A DNA stretch of 7,089 nt, from assembly GCA_030665925.1 (NCBI GenBank), contig DAOUYX010000078.1, positions 1 through 7,089 on the forward strand, given 5' to 3'. Within the stretch, counting starts at the first letter, position 1; the number at the start of each line of letters is the position of its first letter. Position numbers and translations under genes: made by a program. The notes beneath the pieces are model-generated. The model was not told the origin of the DNA. It was given only the letters and a program-made list of their open reading frames with translations, and ran no database searches. Shown piece by piece: positions 1-5,837 of the stretch. The DNA comes from Methanosarcinales archaeon. Its GTDB lineage: Archaea > Halobacteriota > Syntropharchaeia > Alkanophagales > Methanospirareceae.

Positions 1-56
1 GGATGATATCGGAAGCGTTAGAAGGAATGATGGAAAGGGAAAGAGAGGAGGAATAA
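1..56 (+). CDS. C-terminal tail of a protein, probably phosphomevalonate dehydratase large subunit (partial)
   Basis: Reading from base 3, a frame runs through an acidic, Met- and Glu-rich tail ending in EREREEE and stops with TAA at 54-56. The stop shares its last A with the ATG of the next gene (TAATG), the layout expected for translationally coupled subunits. In archaea the aconitase X catalytic (large) subunit is usually encoded directly before the swivel (small) subunit, so this is most likely its C-terminus. Only about 17 codons are visible and none carries a diagnostic motif. The identity therefore rests on context; the reading frame and coupling are seen directly. Confidence 0.55.
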   Translation, partial: MISEALEGMMEREREEE

Positions 57-460
57 TGAGAATAAAAGGTAGAAGCATCTCGAAAGGAACGGCTACCGGA
101 AAAGCATTGATCTCAAAGCAAAAAATCTCCTTCCTCGGTGCTGTAGATCCCGTTACGGGCATCATTGTCGATAAATCACTTGATATCTACGGAAAAAGCA
201 TAGCGAGTCGTATTTTGATATTCCCCGGTGGAAAAGGCTCAACCGTTGGCTCTTATGTGATTTATCAGCTTAAAAAGCATGGAAAAGGTCCGTGCGCCAT
301 GATCAATCGCCGTGTAGACACGATAGTGGCGGTTGGTGCAATCATCGCGGAGATACCCGTGGTTGATTCGCTTGAAACCGACCCGATTGACGGCGAACTG
401 ATACGGGAGGGAGAGGAGGTGCTTGTGAATGGAACCGAAGGCTACGTTGAATTACGCTGA
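56..460 (+). CDS. Phosphomevalonate dehydratase small subunit (aconitase X swivel domain, DUF126)
   Basis: This is the swivel subunit of the two-part aconitase X enzyme. With the iron-sulfur large subunit it dehydrates (R)-5-phosphomevalonate to trans-anhydromevalonate 5-phosphate in the archaeal mevalonate pathway; the product is then decarboxylated and phosphorylated to isopentenyl diphosphate. The 134-residue protein is full length for the family. It shows the N-terminal block GTATGKALIS (11-20), the SFLGAVDPVTG block (25-35), and the glycine-rich PGGKGS loop (57-62), whose Ser62 corresponds to the conserved active-site serine of swivel domains. The ATG at 56 is preceded by GGAGG at 47-51 and overlaps the upstream stop by one base. 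The 3' end overlaps taw1 by 32 nt. No signal peptide or membrane segment is seen, so it is cytosolic. Assignment of the reaction follows characterised archaeal homologues. Confidence 0.92.
   Translation: MRIKGRSISKGTATGKALISKQKISFLGAVDPVTGIIVDKSLDIYGKSIASRILIFPGGKGSTVGSYVIYQLKKHGKGPCAMINRRVDTIVAVGAIIAEIPVVDSLETDPIDGELIREGEEVLVNGTEGYVELR
415..421 (+). promoter_or_regulatory. Shine-Dalgarno for taw1, inside the preceding gene
   Basis: GGAGGTG lies 7 nt before the ATG at 429 and is formed by the Glu-Glu-Val codons near the end of the dehydratase subunit. The strong match at good spacing is the reason for choosing the 429 start despite the 32-nt overlap. Confidence 0.75.
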
Positions 461-1388
461 AGAAACGCTAAAAACCCTGGAAAAGCAGGGTTACCACTTC
501 GTAGGAACGCACAAGCACAGTGCGGTGAAAACGTGTTTGTGGTTACGGAGATCTATTCGCGGTGAGGGAAATTGTTATAAGGGTAAATTTTACGGCATTA
601 GCGCGCATCGGTGTATCCAGATGACGCCTTCTATTTTCTGCAACCAGAGATGTGTTCATTGCTGGCGCCCCCTTGAGGCGTTCAACATAGGGGCTGATGA
701 GGAACAAGTCGTTTGGGATTCCCCCGCGGAGATAGTAGAAGACTGTATAAAAGAGCAGGGGCGGCTTATATCCGGGTTTAAAGGCTCTGACAAAACCAGC
801 ACGGCTGCATTTGCAGAGGCTGCGATACCAAAACACGCCGCTATTTCGCTCATAGGCGAGCCTACACTGTATCCGTATTTGAAGGAACTTATTCGGAATT
901 TCCATTCGCGTGACATGACCACTTTTGTGGTCTCAAACGGCACGAACCCTGAGGTGCTGCGAGAAATTCGGCCTTATCAATTGTACATATCCTTAAATGC
1001 GCCGGACGAAGCCACGTATAAGAAAGCTTCACACGCTCAGTACTGGACTCGTATAAACGAATCGCTGGACGAGATGCGAATGCTGAAAGGGAGAACGAGA
1101 AGAGTTATAAGAGTCACATGCATCGAAGGATTGAATATGACAAATCCCGCAGGGTACGCCGAATTATTAGGGCGAGCGAATCCCGATTTCGTCGAGGTGA
1201 AGGCGTATATGCATATTGGATATTCAAGAAAACGGTTGAGCCGAGACGCAATGCCCACGCATTTAAGAGTGAAAGAATTTGCACGTGAGATTGCGGAAGC
1301 GTTGACAGCTCTGGGATATAACTATACGATTGCGGATGAATCAGAGATAAGCAGGGTGGTTCTTATTTCATCTAACACAAACTTGTGA
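429..1388 (+). CDS. taw1: S-adenosyl-L-methionine-dependent tRNA 4-demethylwyosine synthase (Taw1/TYW1)
   Basis: Taw1 is a radical SAM enzyme that condenses pyruvate carbons onto N1-methylguanosine-37 of tRNA-Phe to make the tricyclic 4-demethylwyosine, the second step of wyosine synthesis after Trm5; it supports reading-frame maintenance. The 319-residue protein shows the radical SAM motif CNQRCVHC (71-78, Cys71, Cys75, Cys78) followed by the family's WRP. Three further cysteines, Cys36, Cys49 and Cys62, are spaced 13 and 13 residues apart, as in the second [4Fe-4S] cluster of Pyrococcus Taw1. Other landmarks are GEPTLYP (143-149), an YISLNAPDE segment, and the C-terminal VEVKAYMHIGYSR block. 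It overlaps the dehydratase subunit by 32 nt in another frame, suggesting coupled translation. It converges on eL24, with 61 nt between the stops. Both cluster motifs are intact, so the enzyme should be active. Confidence 0.96.
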   Translation: MEPKATLNYAEETLKTLEKQGYHFVGTHKHSAVKTCLWLRRSIRGEGNCYKGKFYGISAHRCIQMTPSIFCNQRCVHCWRPLEAFNIGADEEQVVWDSPAEIVEDCIKEQGRLISGFKGSDKTSTAAFAEAAIPKHAAISLIGEPTLYPYLKELIRNFHSRDMTTFVVSNGTNPEVLREIRPYQLYISLNAPDEATYKKASHAQYWTRINESLDEMRMLKGRTRRVIRVTCIEGLNMTNPAGYAELLGRANPDFVEVKAYMHIGYSRKRLSRDAMPTHLRVKEFAREIAEALTALGYNYTIADESEISRVVLISSNTNL

Positions 1389-1407
1389 ACAAAGATTTAA
1401 CCACAAT

Positions 1408-1425
1408 AAAAAAACCGTTAGCGGT
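1408..1425 (-). terminator. Hairpin plus U7 terminator of the cdc6-L7Ae-eS28-eL24 operon
   Basis: On the minus strand, 24 nt after the eL24 stop, the sequence ACCG-CTAA-CGGT (1425-1414) forms a 4-bp stem with a 4-nt loop and runs into seven T (1414-1408). Archaeal RNA polymerase terminates mainly on U-tracts, so the T7 is probably the working part and the short stem an aid. It sits in the 61-nt gap between convergent genes. On the plus strand the run is A7, so it should not stop taw1 transcripts. Confidence 0.6.
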
Positions 1426-1449
1426 AATAAAGAAGATGCTTTCGTTGGC

Positions 1450-1623
1450 TTATTCCTTTGCTCCCGCAGCCCACTTCAATTTCCTTCTCTTTCGCCGCAG
1501 CTTTAGCATATTGCGTTCGCACTTAGAGCTGCAGAAATAATACACGGTTCCATCGCGCTTTACAAACATCTTCCCGGTTCCCGGCTCTAATGGTGCGTCA
1601 CAAAACGAGCATTTCTTCTCCAT
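1450..1623 (-). CDS. rpl24e: 50S ribosomal protein eL24 (L24e)
   Basis: This is a 57-codon gene beginning MEKKCSFCDAP and ending in TAA at 1452-1450. eL24 is a small zinc-ribbon protein of the large ribosomal subunit. The zinc ligands are visible as Cys5-X2-Cys8 and Cys31-X3-Cys35 (FCSSKC). Between them is the family segment EPGTGKMFVKRDGTVYYF, and after them comes a strongly basic rRNA-binding tail (LRRKRRKLKW). The length is normal for archaeal eL24. It is the last gene of the minus-strand operon: eS28 ends only 5 nt upstream and a hairpin/T7 terminator follows. The start is fixed by AGGAGGT 7 nt upstream. Confidence 0.95.
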   Translation of the reverse strand: MEKKCSFCDAPLEPGTGKMFVKRDGTVYYFCSSKCERNMLKLRRKRRKLKWAAGAKE

Positions 1624-1628
1624 CCTCT

Positions 1629-1844
1629 TTACCTCCTCGAATGTAGTTTCCGCACTTCTCTCGCGGTCTCCACGAGCACTAAAATATCACCCGTTTTTAT
1701 AGGACCTATACAATTCCTCGTGAGGACGCGCCCTTTATTTCTTCCGTCCAGTATCTTACACTTTACCTGGATGGACTCACCATGCATCCCCGTCCTACCC
1801 ACGATCTCCATTACCTCTGCAGGCGTTCCCTTCTCTTCACTCAT
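1629..1844 (-). CDS. rps28e: 30S ribosomal protein eS28 (S28e)
   Basis: eS28 is a small OB-fold protein of the 30S subunit, near the mRNA exit channel. The 71-residue sequence carries the family signature VMEIVGRTGMHGESIQVKCK (11-30), then DGRNKGRVLTRNCIGPIKTGDILVL, and ends in the basic RKLHSRR tail. It lies 20 nt after the L7Ae stop and 5 nt before eL24, the usual archaeal L7Ae-eS28-eL24 order. The ATG at 1844 has only a modest upstream purine stretch (GGGTAGGAA), so translation may be helped by coupling to L7Ae. Confidence 0.96.
   Translation of the reverse strand: MSEEKGTPAEVMEIVGRTGMHGESIQVKCKILDGRNKGRVLTRNCIGPIKTGDILVLVETAREVRKLHSRR
1631..1636 (-). promoter_or_regulatory. Shine-Dalgarno for eL24 made from the last eS28 codons
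   Basis: The terminal eS28 codons AGG-AGG (Arg-Arg) and the first base of its TAA stop create AGGAGGT on the minus strand. GGAGGT sits at 1636-1631, 7 nt before the eL24 ATG, so the end of one ribosomal protein doubles as the ribosome-binding site of the next. Confidence 0.75.
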
Positions 1845-1864
1845 TTCCTACCCTGCCCTTCTCA

Positions 1865-2272
1865 TTACGCTTTTAGCTTATTTAGTTCCTCTGCGATCTT
1901 TTCAATTGCTTCCTCAGCTTTTCCAGGGTCCACGATGGCAACAGAGGCACAACCTTTGTTAATACCACAAGCAGCACCTAAATCTCTCTGACTTTTAACG
2001 TACAAGTAAGGAATGCCTTTTTCTTCACACAGCGGTGGAAGGTGCATTACTATCTCCTCTGGAGTTATATCCTCACTTATCAGCACTAACTTTGCCAGTC
2101 CTCGTTCGATAGTCTTTGTGGATTCGTTCGTTCCCTTCTTCACACTGCCCGTAGTTCTCGCCAGCTCCACCGCCTCTAATGATGTGCTCTGCAACTCCTC
2201 CGGTACTTCAAACTTGACGTAGCCCGTCGTTGACTTTCCCTTTCCTTTCCCTTTTCCTTCTTTATCGCTCAT
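1865..2272 (-). CDS. rpl7ae: L7Ae ribosomal / kink-turn RNA-binding protein
   Basis: L7Ae binds kink-turn RNA in the 50S subunit, in box C/D and H/ACA guide ribonucleoproteins, and in archaeal RNase P. The 135-residue protein has the core YVKFEVP, then the RNA-binding signature GTNESTKTIERGLAKLVLISEDITPEEI (residues 47-74), and a conserved HLPPLCEEKGIPYLYVKS segment. An unusual N-terminal stretch, MSDKEGKGKGKGKSTTG, precedes the core; most archaeal L7Ae proteins begin almost directly at it. No in-frame Met, GTG or TTG lies nearer the core, so the extension appears genuinely coded. The ATG is 19 nt after the cdc6 stop, with a GGGG stretch rather than a strong Shine-Dalgarno. It is co-directional with cdc6 upstream and eS28 downstream. 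Confidence 0.96.
   Translation of the reverse strand: MSDKEGKGKGKGKSTTGYVKFEVPEELQSTSLEAVELARTTGSVKKGTNESTKTIERGLAKLVLISEDITPEEIVMHLPPLCEEKGIPYLYVKSQRDLGAACGINKGCASVAIVDPGKAEEAIEKIAEELNKLKA
2234..2263 (-). repeat. 30-nt polypurine (coding strand) tract in the 5' end of L7Ae
   Basis: The plus strand is uninterrupted pyrimidine for 30 nt, built from repeated CCCTTT/CCTTT units. On the coding strand it is GGGAAA-like repeats encoding the Lys/Gly-rich extension of L7Ae. Such tracts are prone to replication slippage and, in mRNA, resemble internal purine-rich ribosome-binding sequences. Confidence 0.7.
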
Positions 2273-2291
2273 CTTTCATCCCCATACCTAC

Positions 2292-3509
2292 CTAAAATGT
2301 CATCTGCGTTCTTACTCTAATAGAAGATATTGCTTTAAGTTTATAATCTTCAAGCAATACCGGCTGCACACTCTCTTCCGGTACGCTGAGCGAGATCTCC
2401 TTCGTCCGTCCGTATCTGCCCCGGCTCACGATCACCGCATTTATCAAGCCCAGAATGTCCAATTCCGAGACAAAATCGGTGACACGCCGCTGCGTTAACG
2501 CATCCATGCCCAATTGGTTGCACAGTTTACGATACATGTTATAGACTTCGCCGCTGGAGAACCGTCTTTTGTTCCGCTCTCGGCTTAAAACGAGCACACT
2601 GCTGAGCACGATCTTTGATTGCAGCGGTAGTGTCTTCACCACTTCCGCCACCCGGTTCACCTCTAACTTCTCACTCGCAAGCCGCACGTGCTCCTCACTC
2701 ACTTTTTTGGAGCCCGAACGTTCTGCTATCTCGCCTGATACCCGGAGCAGATCAAGAGCACGCCGTGCATCGCCATGCTCAGAAGCTGCGAGTGCTGCGC
2801 ATAGCGGTATTACCGCATCGCCGAGCACAGAATCGTTAAACGCCTTCTCTACCCTTGCATACAAGATATCCTTCAACTGCTCCGCATTGTACGGTGAGAA
2901 TATTATCTCCTCCTCGCCTAACGACGACTGCACTCGCGGATCCAGCAGGTCCGTGAAGGTGAGATCATTCGAAATCCCTATCAAACTCACTCGAGCATTA
3001 TTCAACTCCCCGTTTATCCGCGACAGGTTATACAACGCTTCGTCTCCCTTACTCGCTAACTTGTCCACCTCGTCCAATACCACGATTACGCATCGTTCCT
3101 CAGCATCTATACCCTTCTTGAACTCCGAATACACCATATCCGTCGGCCAGCCGATCATCGGAACGCGCTTGTTGAACACCCGTGCGAGATAAGCGAAAAT
3201 ACGATACTGCGTGTCAAATACCTCGCTGTTAATGTACAGCAGAGAGCAATTGCTGCCCCTCTTCCGCGCCATCTCCTCCAATTCGTTGCTCACGTATTTC
3301 ACCGTCGAGGTCTTGCCCGTCCCCGTCTTGCCGTAGATCAATATATTGGAGGGCGTCTCACCCTTTAACGCCGCAGAGAGTATATCAGCCAAACCTTTTA
3401 TTTGCTCCGTCCGATGCGGTAGCTTTTCCGGGATATAAGTGGGGCGAAGCACCTCTTTATTTGCAAATATCCCTCCACCGCTTATCAGCCCCTCAAACAG
3501 GTTATCCAT
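2292..3509 (-). CDS. cdc6: Orc1/Cdc6-type DNA replication initiator
   Basis: This AAA+ ATPase binds origin-recognition boxes and loads the MCM helicase. The 405 residues are a normal full length. The AAA+ domain shows Walker A GKTGTGKT (60-67), Walker B VLDEVD (144-149), sensor 1 Ser-Asn (180-181), a candidate arginine finger Arg192 in DPRVQSS, and sensor 2 GDARRALDLLR (246-256). A winged-helix DNA-binding domain follows (about 290-400), with the basic wing SRGRYGRT (362-369). The start ATG has GGAG 11-12 nt upstream and a TATA box at 3578-3585. It is the first gene of a probable operon with L7Ae, eS28 and eL24. All catalytic motifs are intact, so it should be an active initiator rather than a degenerate paralogue. 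Whether the genome has other Orc1 copies cannot be seen here. Confidence 0.97.
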   Translation of the reverse strand: MDNLFEGLISGGGIFANKEVLRPTYIPEKLPHRTEQIKGLADILSAALKGETPSNILIYGKTGTGKTSTVKYVSNELEEMARKRGSNCSLLYINSEVFDTQYRIFAYLARVFNKRVPMIGWPTDMVYSEFKKGIDAEERCVIVVLDEVDKLASKGDEALYNLSRINGELNNARVSLIGISNDLTFTDLLDPRVQSSLGEEEIIFSPYNAEQLKDILYARVEKAFNDSVLGDAVIPLCAALAASEHGDARRALDLLRVSGEIAERSGSKKVSEEHVRLASEKLEVNRVAEVVKTLPLQSKIVLSSVLVLSRERNKRRFSSGEVYNMYRKLCNQLGMDALTQRRVTDFVSELDILGLINAVIVSRGRYGRTKEISLSVPEESVQPVLLEDYKLKAISSIRVRTQMTF

Positions 3510-3535
3510 CGCTTATCTTAGCTCCACATCCATCC

Positions 3536-3544
3536 AAAAAAAAA
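3536..3544 (-). terminator. T9 tract upstream of cdc6, possible terminator of HMGS-thiolase transcripts
   Basis: On the minus strand, nine consecutive T lie about 90 nt after the thiolase stop and 27 nt before the cdc6 ATG. Archaeal polymerase releases at such U-runs, so this could end read-through from the thiolase. It lies downstream of the predicted cdc6 start site, so it would also fall in the cdc6 leader, where it could act as an attenuator. No hairpin is evident. Confidence 0.35.
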
Positions 3545-3577
3545 GAAGTATCTCAATGTAAGCAATTAAAACTATCC

Positions 3578-3585
3578 ATATATAT
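3578..3585 (-). promoter_or_regulatory. TATA box of the cdc6 operon
   Basis: The minus strand reads CTGATATATATGGATAG, an AT-only octamer in an otherwise mixed 123-nt gap. With usual archaeal spacing (about 25 nt), transcription would start near 3555, giving a leader of roughly 45 nt that holds the T9 tract and the GGAG ribosome-binding site (3525-3522). This suggests cdc6 is transcribed independently of the thiolase gene behind it. Confidence 0.5.
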
Positions 3586-3586
3586 C

Positions 3587-3612
3587 AGTTGCGATCGATG
3601 ATAGTTGCGGAT
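3587..3612. repeat. Direct repeat AGTTGCGRAT upstream of the cdc6 TATA box
   Basis: AGTTGCGAT (3587-3595) and AGTTGCGGAT (3603-3612) start 16 nt apart and flank the palindromic ATCGAT. They lie immediately upstream of the cdc6 TATA element in transcription order, where factor-B recognition and operator sites occur. The repeat is visible; a regulatory role is inferred. Confidence 0.4.
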
Positions 3613-3618
3613 AGGTTT

Positions 3619-3631
3619 CTTTCAAGTGGAG
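3619..3631 (-). promoter_or_regulatory. Single origin-recognition-box-like element
   Basis: The minus strand reads CTCCACTTGAAAG, close to the core dyad of archaeal ORB elements (TTCCASTGGAA), with two mismatches over 11 positions. It lies between the thiolase stop and the cdc6 TATA box. The G-string that follows a full ORB is absent and only one copy is seen, so this may be a weak Orc1 autoregulatory site or chance. Confidence 0.25.
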
Positions 3632-3632
3632 T

Positions 3633-4796
3633 TTACCGCGAGAAAATGTGGACGATCGCTGTTCCTCCAGTTCCGCCTATATTATGCGTCAGTCCAACTC
3701 TGGCATTGGGAACCTGTCTTTTACCAGCTTCTCCTCTGAGTTGCTGTGTTATTTCTACCGCCTGTCTTATGCCCGTTGCACCAAGCGGGTGCCCGCACGC
3801 TTTTAATCCGCCGGAAGGATTTGTTGGTAGACGACCTCCAATTTCCGTCTCTCCTTCTTCGGTAGCCCTGCCACCATCTCCTTTATTAAAAAAGCCTAAA
3901 TCTTCGATAGCTATTATTTCCGCAATCGTATAGGAATCGTGCACCTCGGCGAGGTCTATTTGCGAAGGTTCCAAAGATGCCATCTGGTAAGCCTTCTTCG
4001 CCGCAAAGACCGTTGCATCCATCGTTGTTATGTCACGTCTATCGTGAAGCGAGAGGGTATCACTCGCCTGTGCAGACGCTTTTACATATATCGGCGAATC
4101 AGTATATTTTCTCGCTTTCTCAGCGGCACATAACACAACAGCAGCCGCTCCATCCGCGATGCTCGAGCAATCTAACATATGGAGCGGGTCAGCAACGAGT
4201 GGAGAAGCAAGCACGTTCCCCATGGTTATTCCCCTCTGGTATTGTGCATACGGGTTGTGAACCGCGTTAGCGTGATTCTTTACCGCCACTTTTGCCATTT
4301 GTTCTTCAGTCGTGTGATATCTCTCCATGTGCGTCCGCGCCATTTGCGCGAACAAAGAAGGAAGAGTCGCACCGTAAATCGCTTCCCATCTTCTATCTAC
4401 TGAGGAAGCAAGCAGATCCTCCGCGATATCCGATTCCACATCGGTCATTTTCTCCACGCCCGCTGCTATCACGAGGTCGTACCAGCCGGAAGCTACTGAG
4501 AGGACCGCTAAATGCAATGCGAGAGCACCGGAAGCGCACGCAGCTTCTGTTCTCGTAGCGGGAATGTGCAATCCGGCTAATCCAGAGTAATCGGCTATCA
4601 GCGCGCCAATATGCTCCTGCTCGATAAATCTGCCTGCTGACATGTTCCCCCCGTATAGCGCCTCTATATCCTCTCCGCTTATCCCTGCATCCTCTATCGC
4701 CCTTAACCCTGCTTCCACTGCGATGTCCCTGAAAGATCTCTCCCATAGTTCGCCAAATTTCGTAGTTCCGGCACCTATTATCGCTACTTCTCTCAT
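3633..4796 (-). CDS. Acetyl-CoA C-acetyltransferase, archaeal SCP-x-like thiolase of the mevalonate pathway
   Basis: This enzyme condenses two acetyl-CoA to acetoacetyl-CoA, which HMG-CoA synthase consumes. In methanogens the two enzymes form a complex in which a DUF35 protein holds a shared CoA channel. The 387 residues show the nucleophilic Cys87 in EAACASG, HDSYT (286-290), the NPSGGLKACGHPLGATG block (326-342) with catalytic His336, and THNIGGTGGT (370-379). As in archaeal/SCP-x thiolases, the C-terminal C-X-G motif of classical thiolases is replaced by H-N-X-G-G. A cysteine (Cys334) two residues before His336 looks unusual. The ATG lies 1 nt after the HMG-CoA synthase stop (TAGAATG), so the pair is coupled. 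No DUF35 gene follows; the next gene in this direction is cdc6. It is cytosolic. Confidence 0.94.
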   Translation of the reverse strand: MREVAIIGAGTTKFGELWERSFRDIAVEAGLRAIEDAGISGEDIEALYGGNMSAGRFIEQEHIGALIADYSGLAGLHIPATRTEAACASGALALHLAVLSVASGWYDLVIAAGVEKMTDVESDIAEDLLASSVDRRWEAIYGATLPSLFAQMARTHMERYHTTEEQMAKVAVKNHANAVHNPYAQYQRGITMGNVLASPLVADPLHMLDCSSIADGAAAVVLCAAEKARKYTDSPIYVKASAQASDTLSLHDRRDITTMDATVFAAKKAYQMASLEPSQIDLAEVHDSYTIAEIIAIEDLGFFNKGDGGRATEEGETEIGGRLPTNPSGGLKACGHPLGATGIRQAVEITQQLRGEAGKRQVPNARVGLTHNIGGTGGTAIVHIFSR

Positions 4797-4797
4797 T

Positions 4798-5835
4798 CTA
4801 CATCTTTATTTTCCCCTGATGTTTTGCATACGCAGCATAATTGAGGTACTTATTTGAATGCAGGAACTCCTCGACCTTTGGTGCTCTTTCTCTTATCTCC
4901 TCGATAAGATCCGTCACACGAAATGCAAATGCGTCTGAACCCGCACCTGAGCCAAAGGAAGTCATTAAAATTCGTTGCGATGGCGATGCCTGGTCGAGGG
5001 TTGCCGCGAGCCCTATCAGCGATGATGCAGAATACGTGTTCCCGAAGTGCGTTACCATCAGACCGGGTTTTAGTTGCGCAGAAGTGAATCCGAGAGTCTT
5101 TGCGGCCTTGAGCGGGAATTTAGCGTTCGGCTGATGGAAAACGGCAAAATCAAAATCGGTCGGTCGCAGTCCTGTTTTTTCCATCAACATCTTTGAAGCT
5201 GAGATGGTGTGTCGGAAATAAGCGGGTTCCCCGGTGAAGCGACCACTATGTGCGGGGTACTTCTGCAGGTCTCTGCGCCAGAAGTCCGGTGTATCGGTCG
5301 TAAAAGACGCATACTCCTCTATCTCTGCGACTATATCGTTTTGCCCGACGACAAAAGCCGCACCTCCAGCACCTGCCGAGTATTCCAACGCATCTCCGGG
5401 GCTTGATTGTGAAACGTCTGCGCCTATTGCAACGCCGTATTTTATTTTATTTAGCGCGACAAGCCCCATACACGTTTGTATGGCTGCAGTACCGGCTTTA
5501 CATGCGAACTCGAAGTCCGCAGCGGTGATTGAATGCGGAGCACCTATCGCAGCCGCAACGATGGTGGCAGTAGGCTTAACGGCATACGGGTGGCTTTCCG
5601 AACCCACGTATATAGCACCTATTTCTTTCGGATCAAGTTTAGCTCGAAGGATAGCAGCACGAGCAGCCTCTACCGCTATTGTCGCGGTATCTTCATCTAA
5701 GTCCGGCACGGATTTCTCTTCCACAAGCAGCCCTGCTTTGATATTCGCGGGATTCTCACCCCACTGGTTCGCTATCTCTTCCACCCGTATCCTGTAAGAG
5801 GGCACGTACACGCCGTACGAGACTAACCCTATCAT
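4798..5835 (-). CDS. Hydroxymethylglutaryl-CoA synthase (archaeal type)
   Basis: HMG-CoA synthase joins acetyl-CoA and acetoacetyl-CoA to give HMG-CoA, the precursor of mevalonate and of archaeal isoprenoid lipids. The 345 residues match archaeal enzymes and are shorter than eukaryotic ones. The catalytic triad is visible: Glu80 in GSESHPY, the acylated Cys112 in FEFACKAGT, and His234 in FHQPN. Also present are YSAGAGGAA (152-160), GNTYSASS (265-272) and the C-terminal GSGAGSDAF. It is the first gene of a two-gene operon with the thiolase, 1 nt apart. The ATG at 5835 has no Shine-Dalgarno, and a TATA element centred 29 nt upstream predicts a nearly leaderless mRNA. It diverges from the kinase gene across only 53 nt. 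Confidence 0.97.
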   Translation of the reverse strand: MIGLVSYGVYVPSYRIRVEEIANQWGENPANIKAGLLVEEKSVPDLDEDTATIAVEAARAAILRAKLDPKEIGAIYVGSESHPYAVKPTATIVAAAIGAPHSITAADFEFACKAGTAAIQTCMGLVALNKIKYGVAIGADVSQSSPGDALEYSAGAGGAAFVVGQNDIVAEIEEYASFTTDTPDFWRRDLQKYPAHSGRFTGEPAYFRHTISASKMLMEKTGLRPTDFDFAVFHQPNAKFPLKAAKTLGFTSAQLKPGLMVTHFGNTYSASSLIGLAATLDQASPSQRILMTSFGSGAGSDAFAFRVTDLIEEIRERAPKVEEFLHSNKYLNYAAYAKHQGKIKM

Positions 5836-5837
5836 AA

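Noticed and set aside
2250..2291. AUGA-containing repeats around the L7Ae start as a kink-turn for L7Ae autoregulation
   Set aside because: L7Ae autoregulation through leader kink-turns is known in archaea, but I could not pair the strands into a convincing kink-turn with tandem G-A pairs here.
2569..3192. A 207-codon open frame on the plus strand opposite cdc6
   Set aside because: It lies wholly antisense to an intact Orc1/Cdc6 gene, is Ser/Arg-rich without any domain, and is a shadow of the opposite-strand codons.
4393..4746. A 117-codon minus-strand frame inside the thiolase
   Set aside because: It overlaps the conserved thiolase Cys87 region in another frame and is Arg/Gly/Ser-rich with no recognisable motif.
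5234..5797. A 187-codon open frame on the plus strand opposite HMG-CoA synthase
   Set aside because: It is antisense to catalytic motifs of a complete HMG-CoA synthase, and its Ala/Ser-rich composition mirrors that gene's codons.
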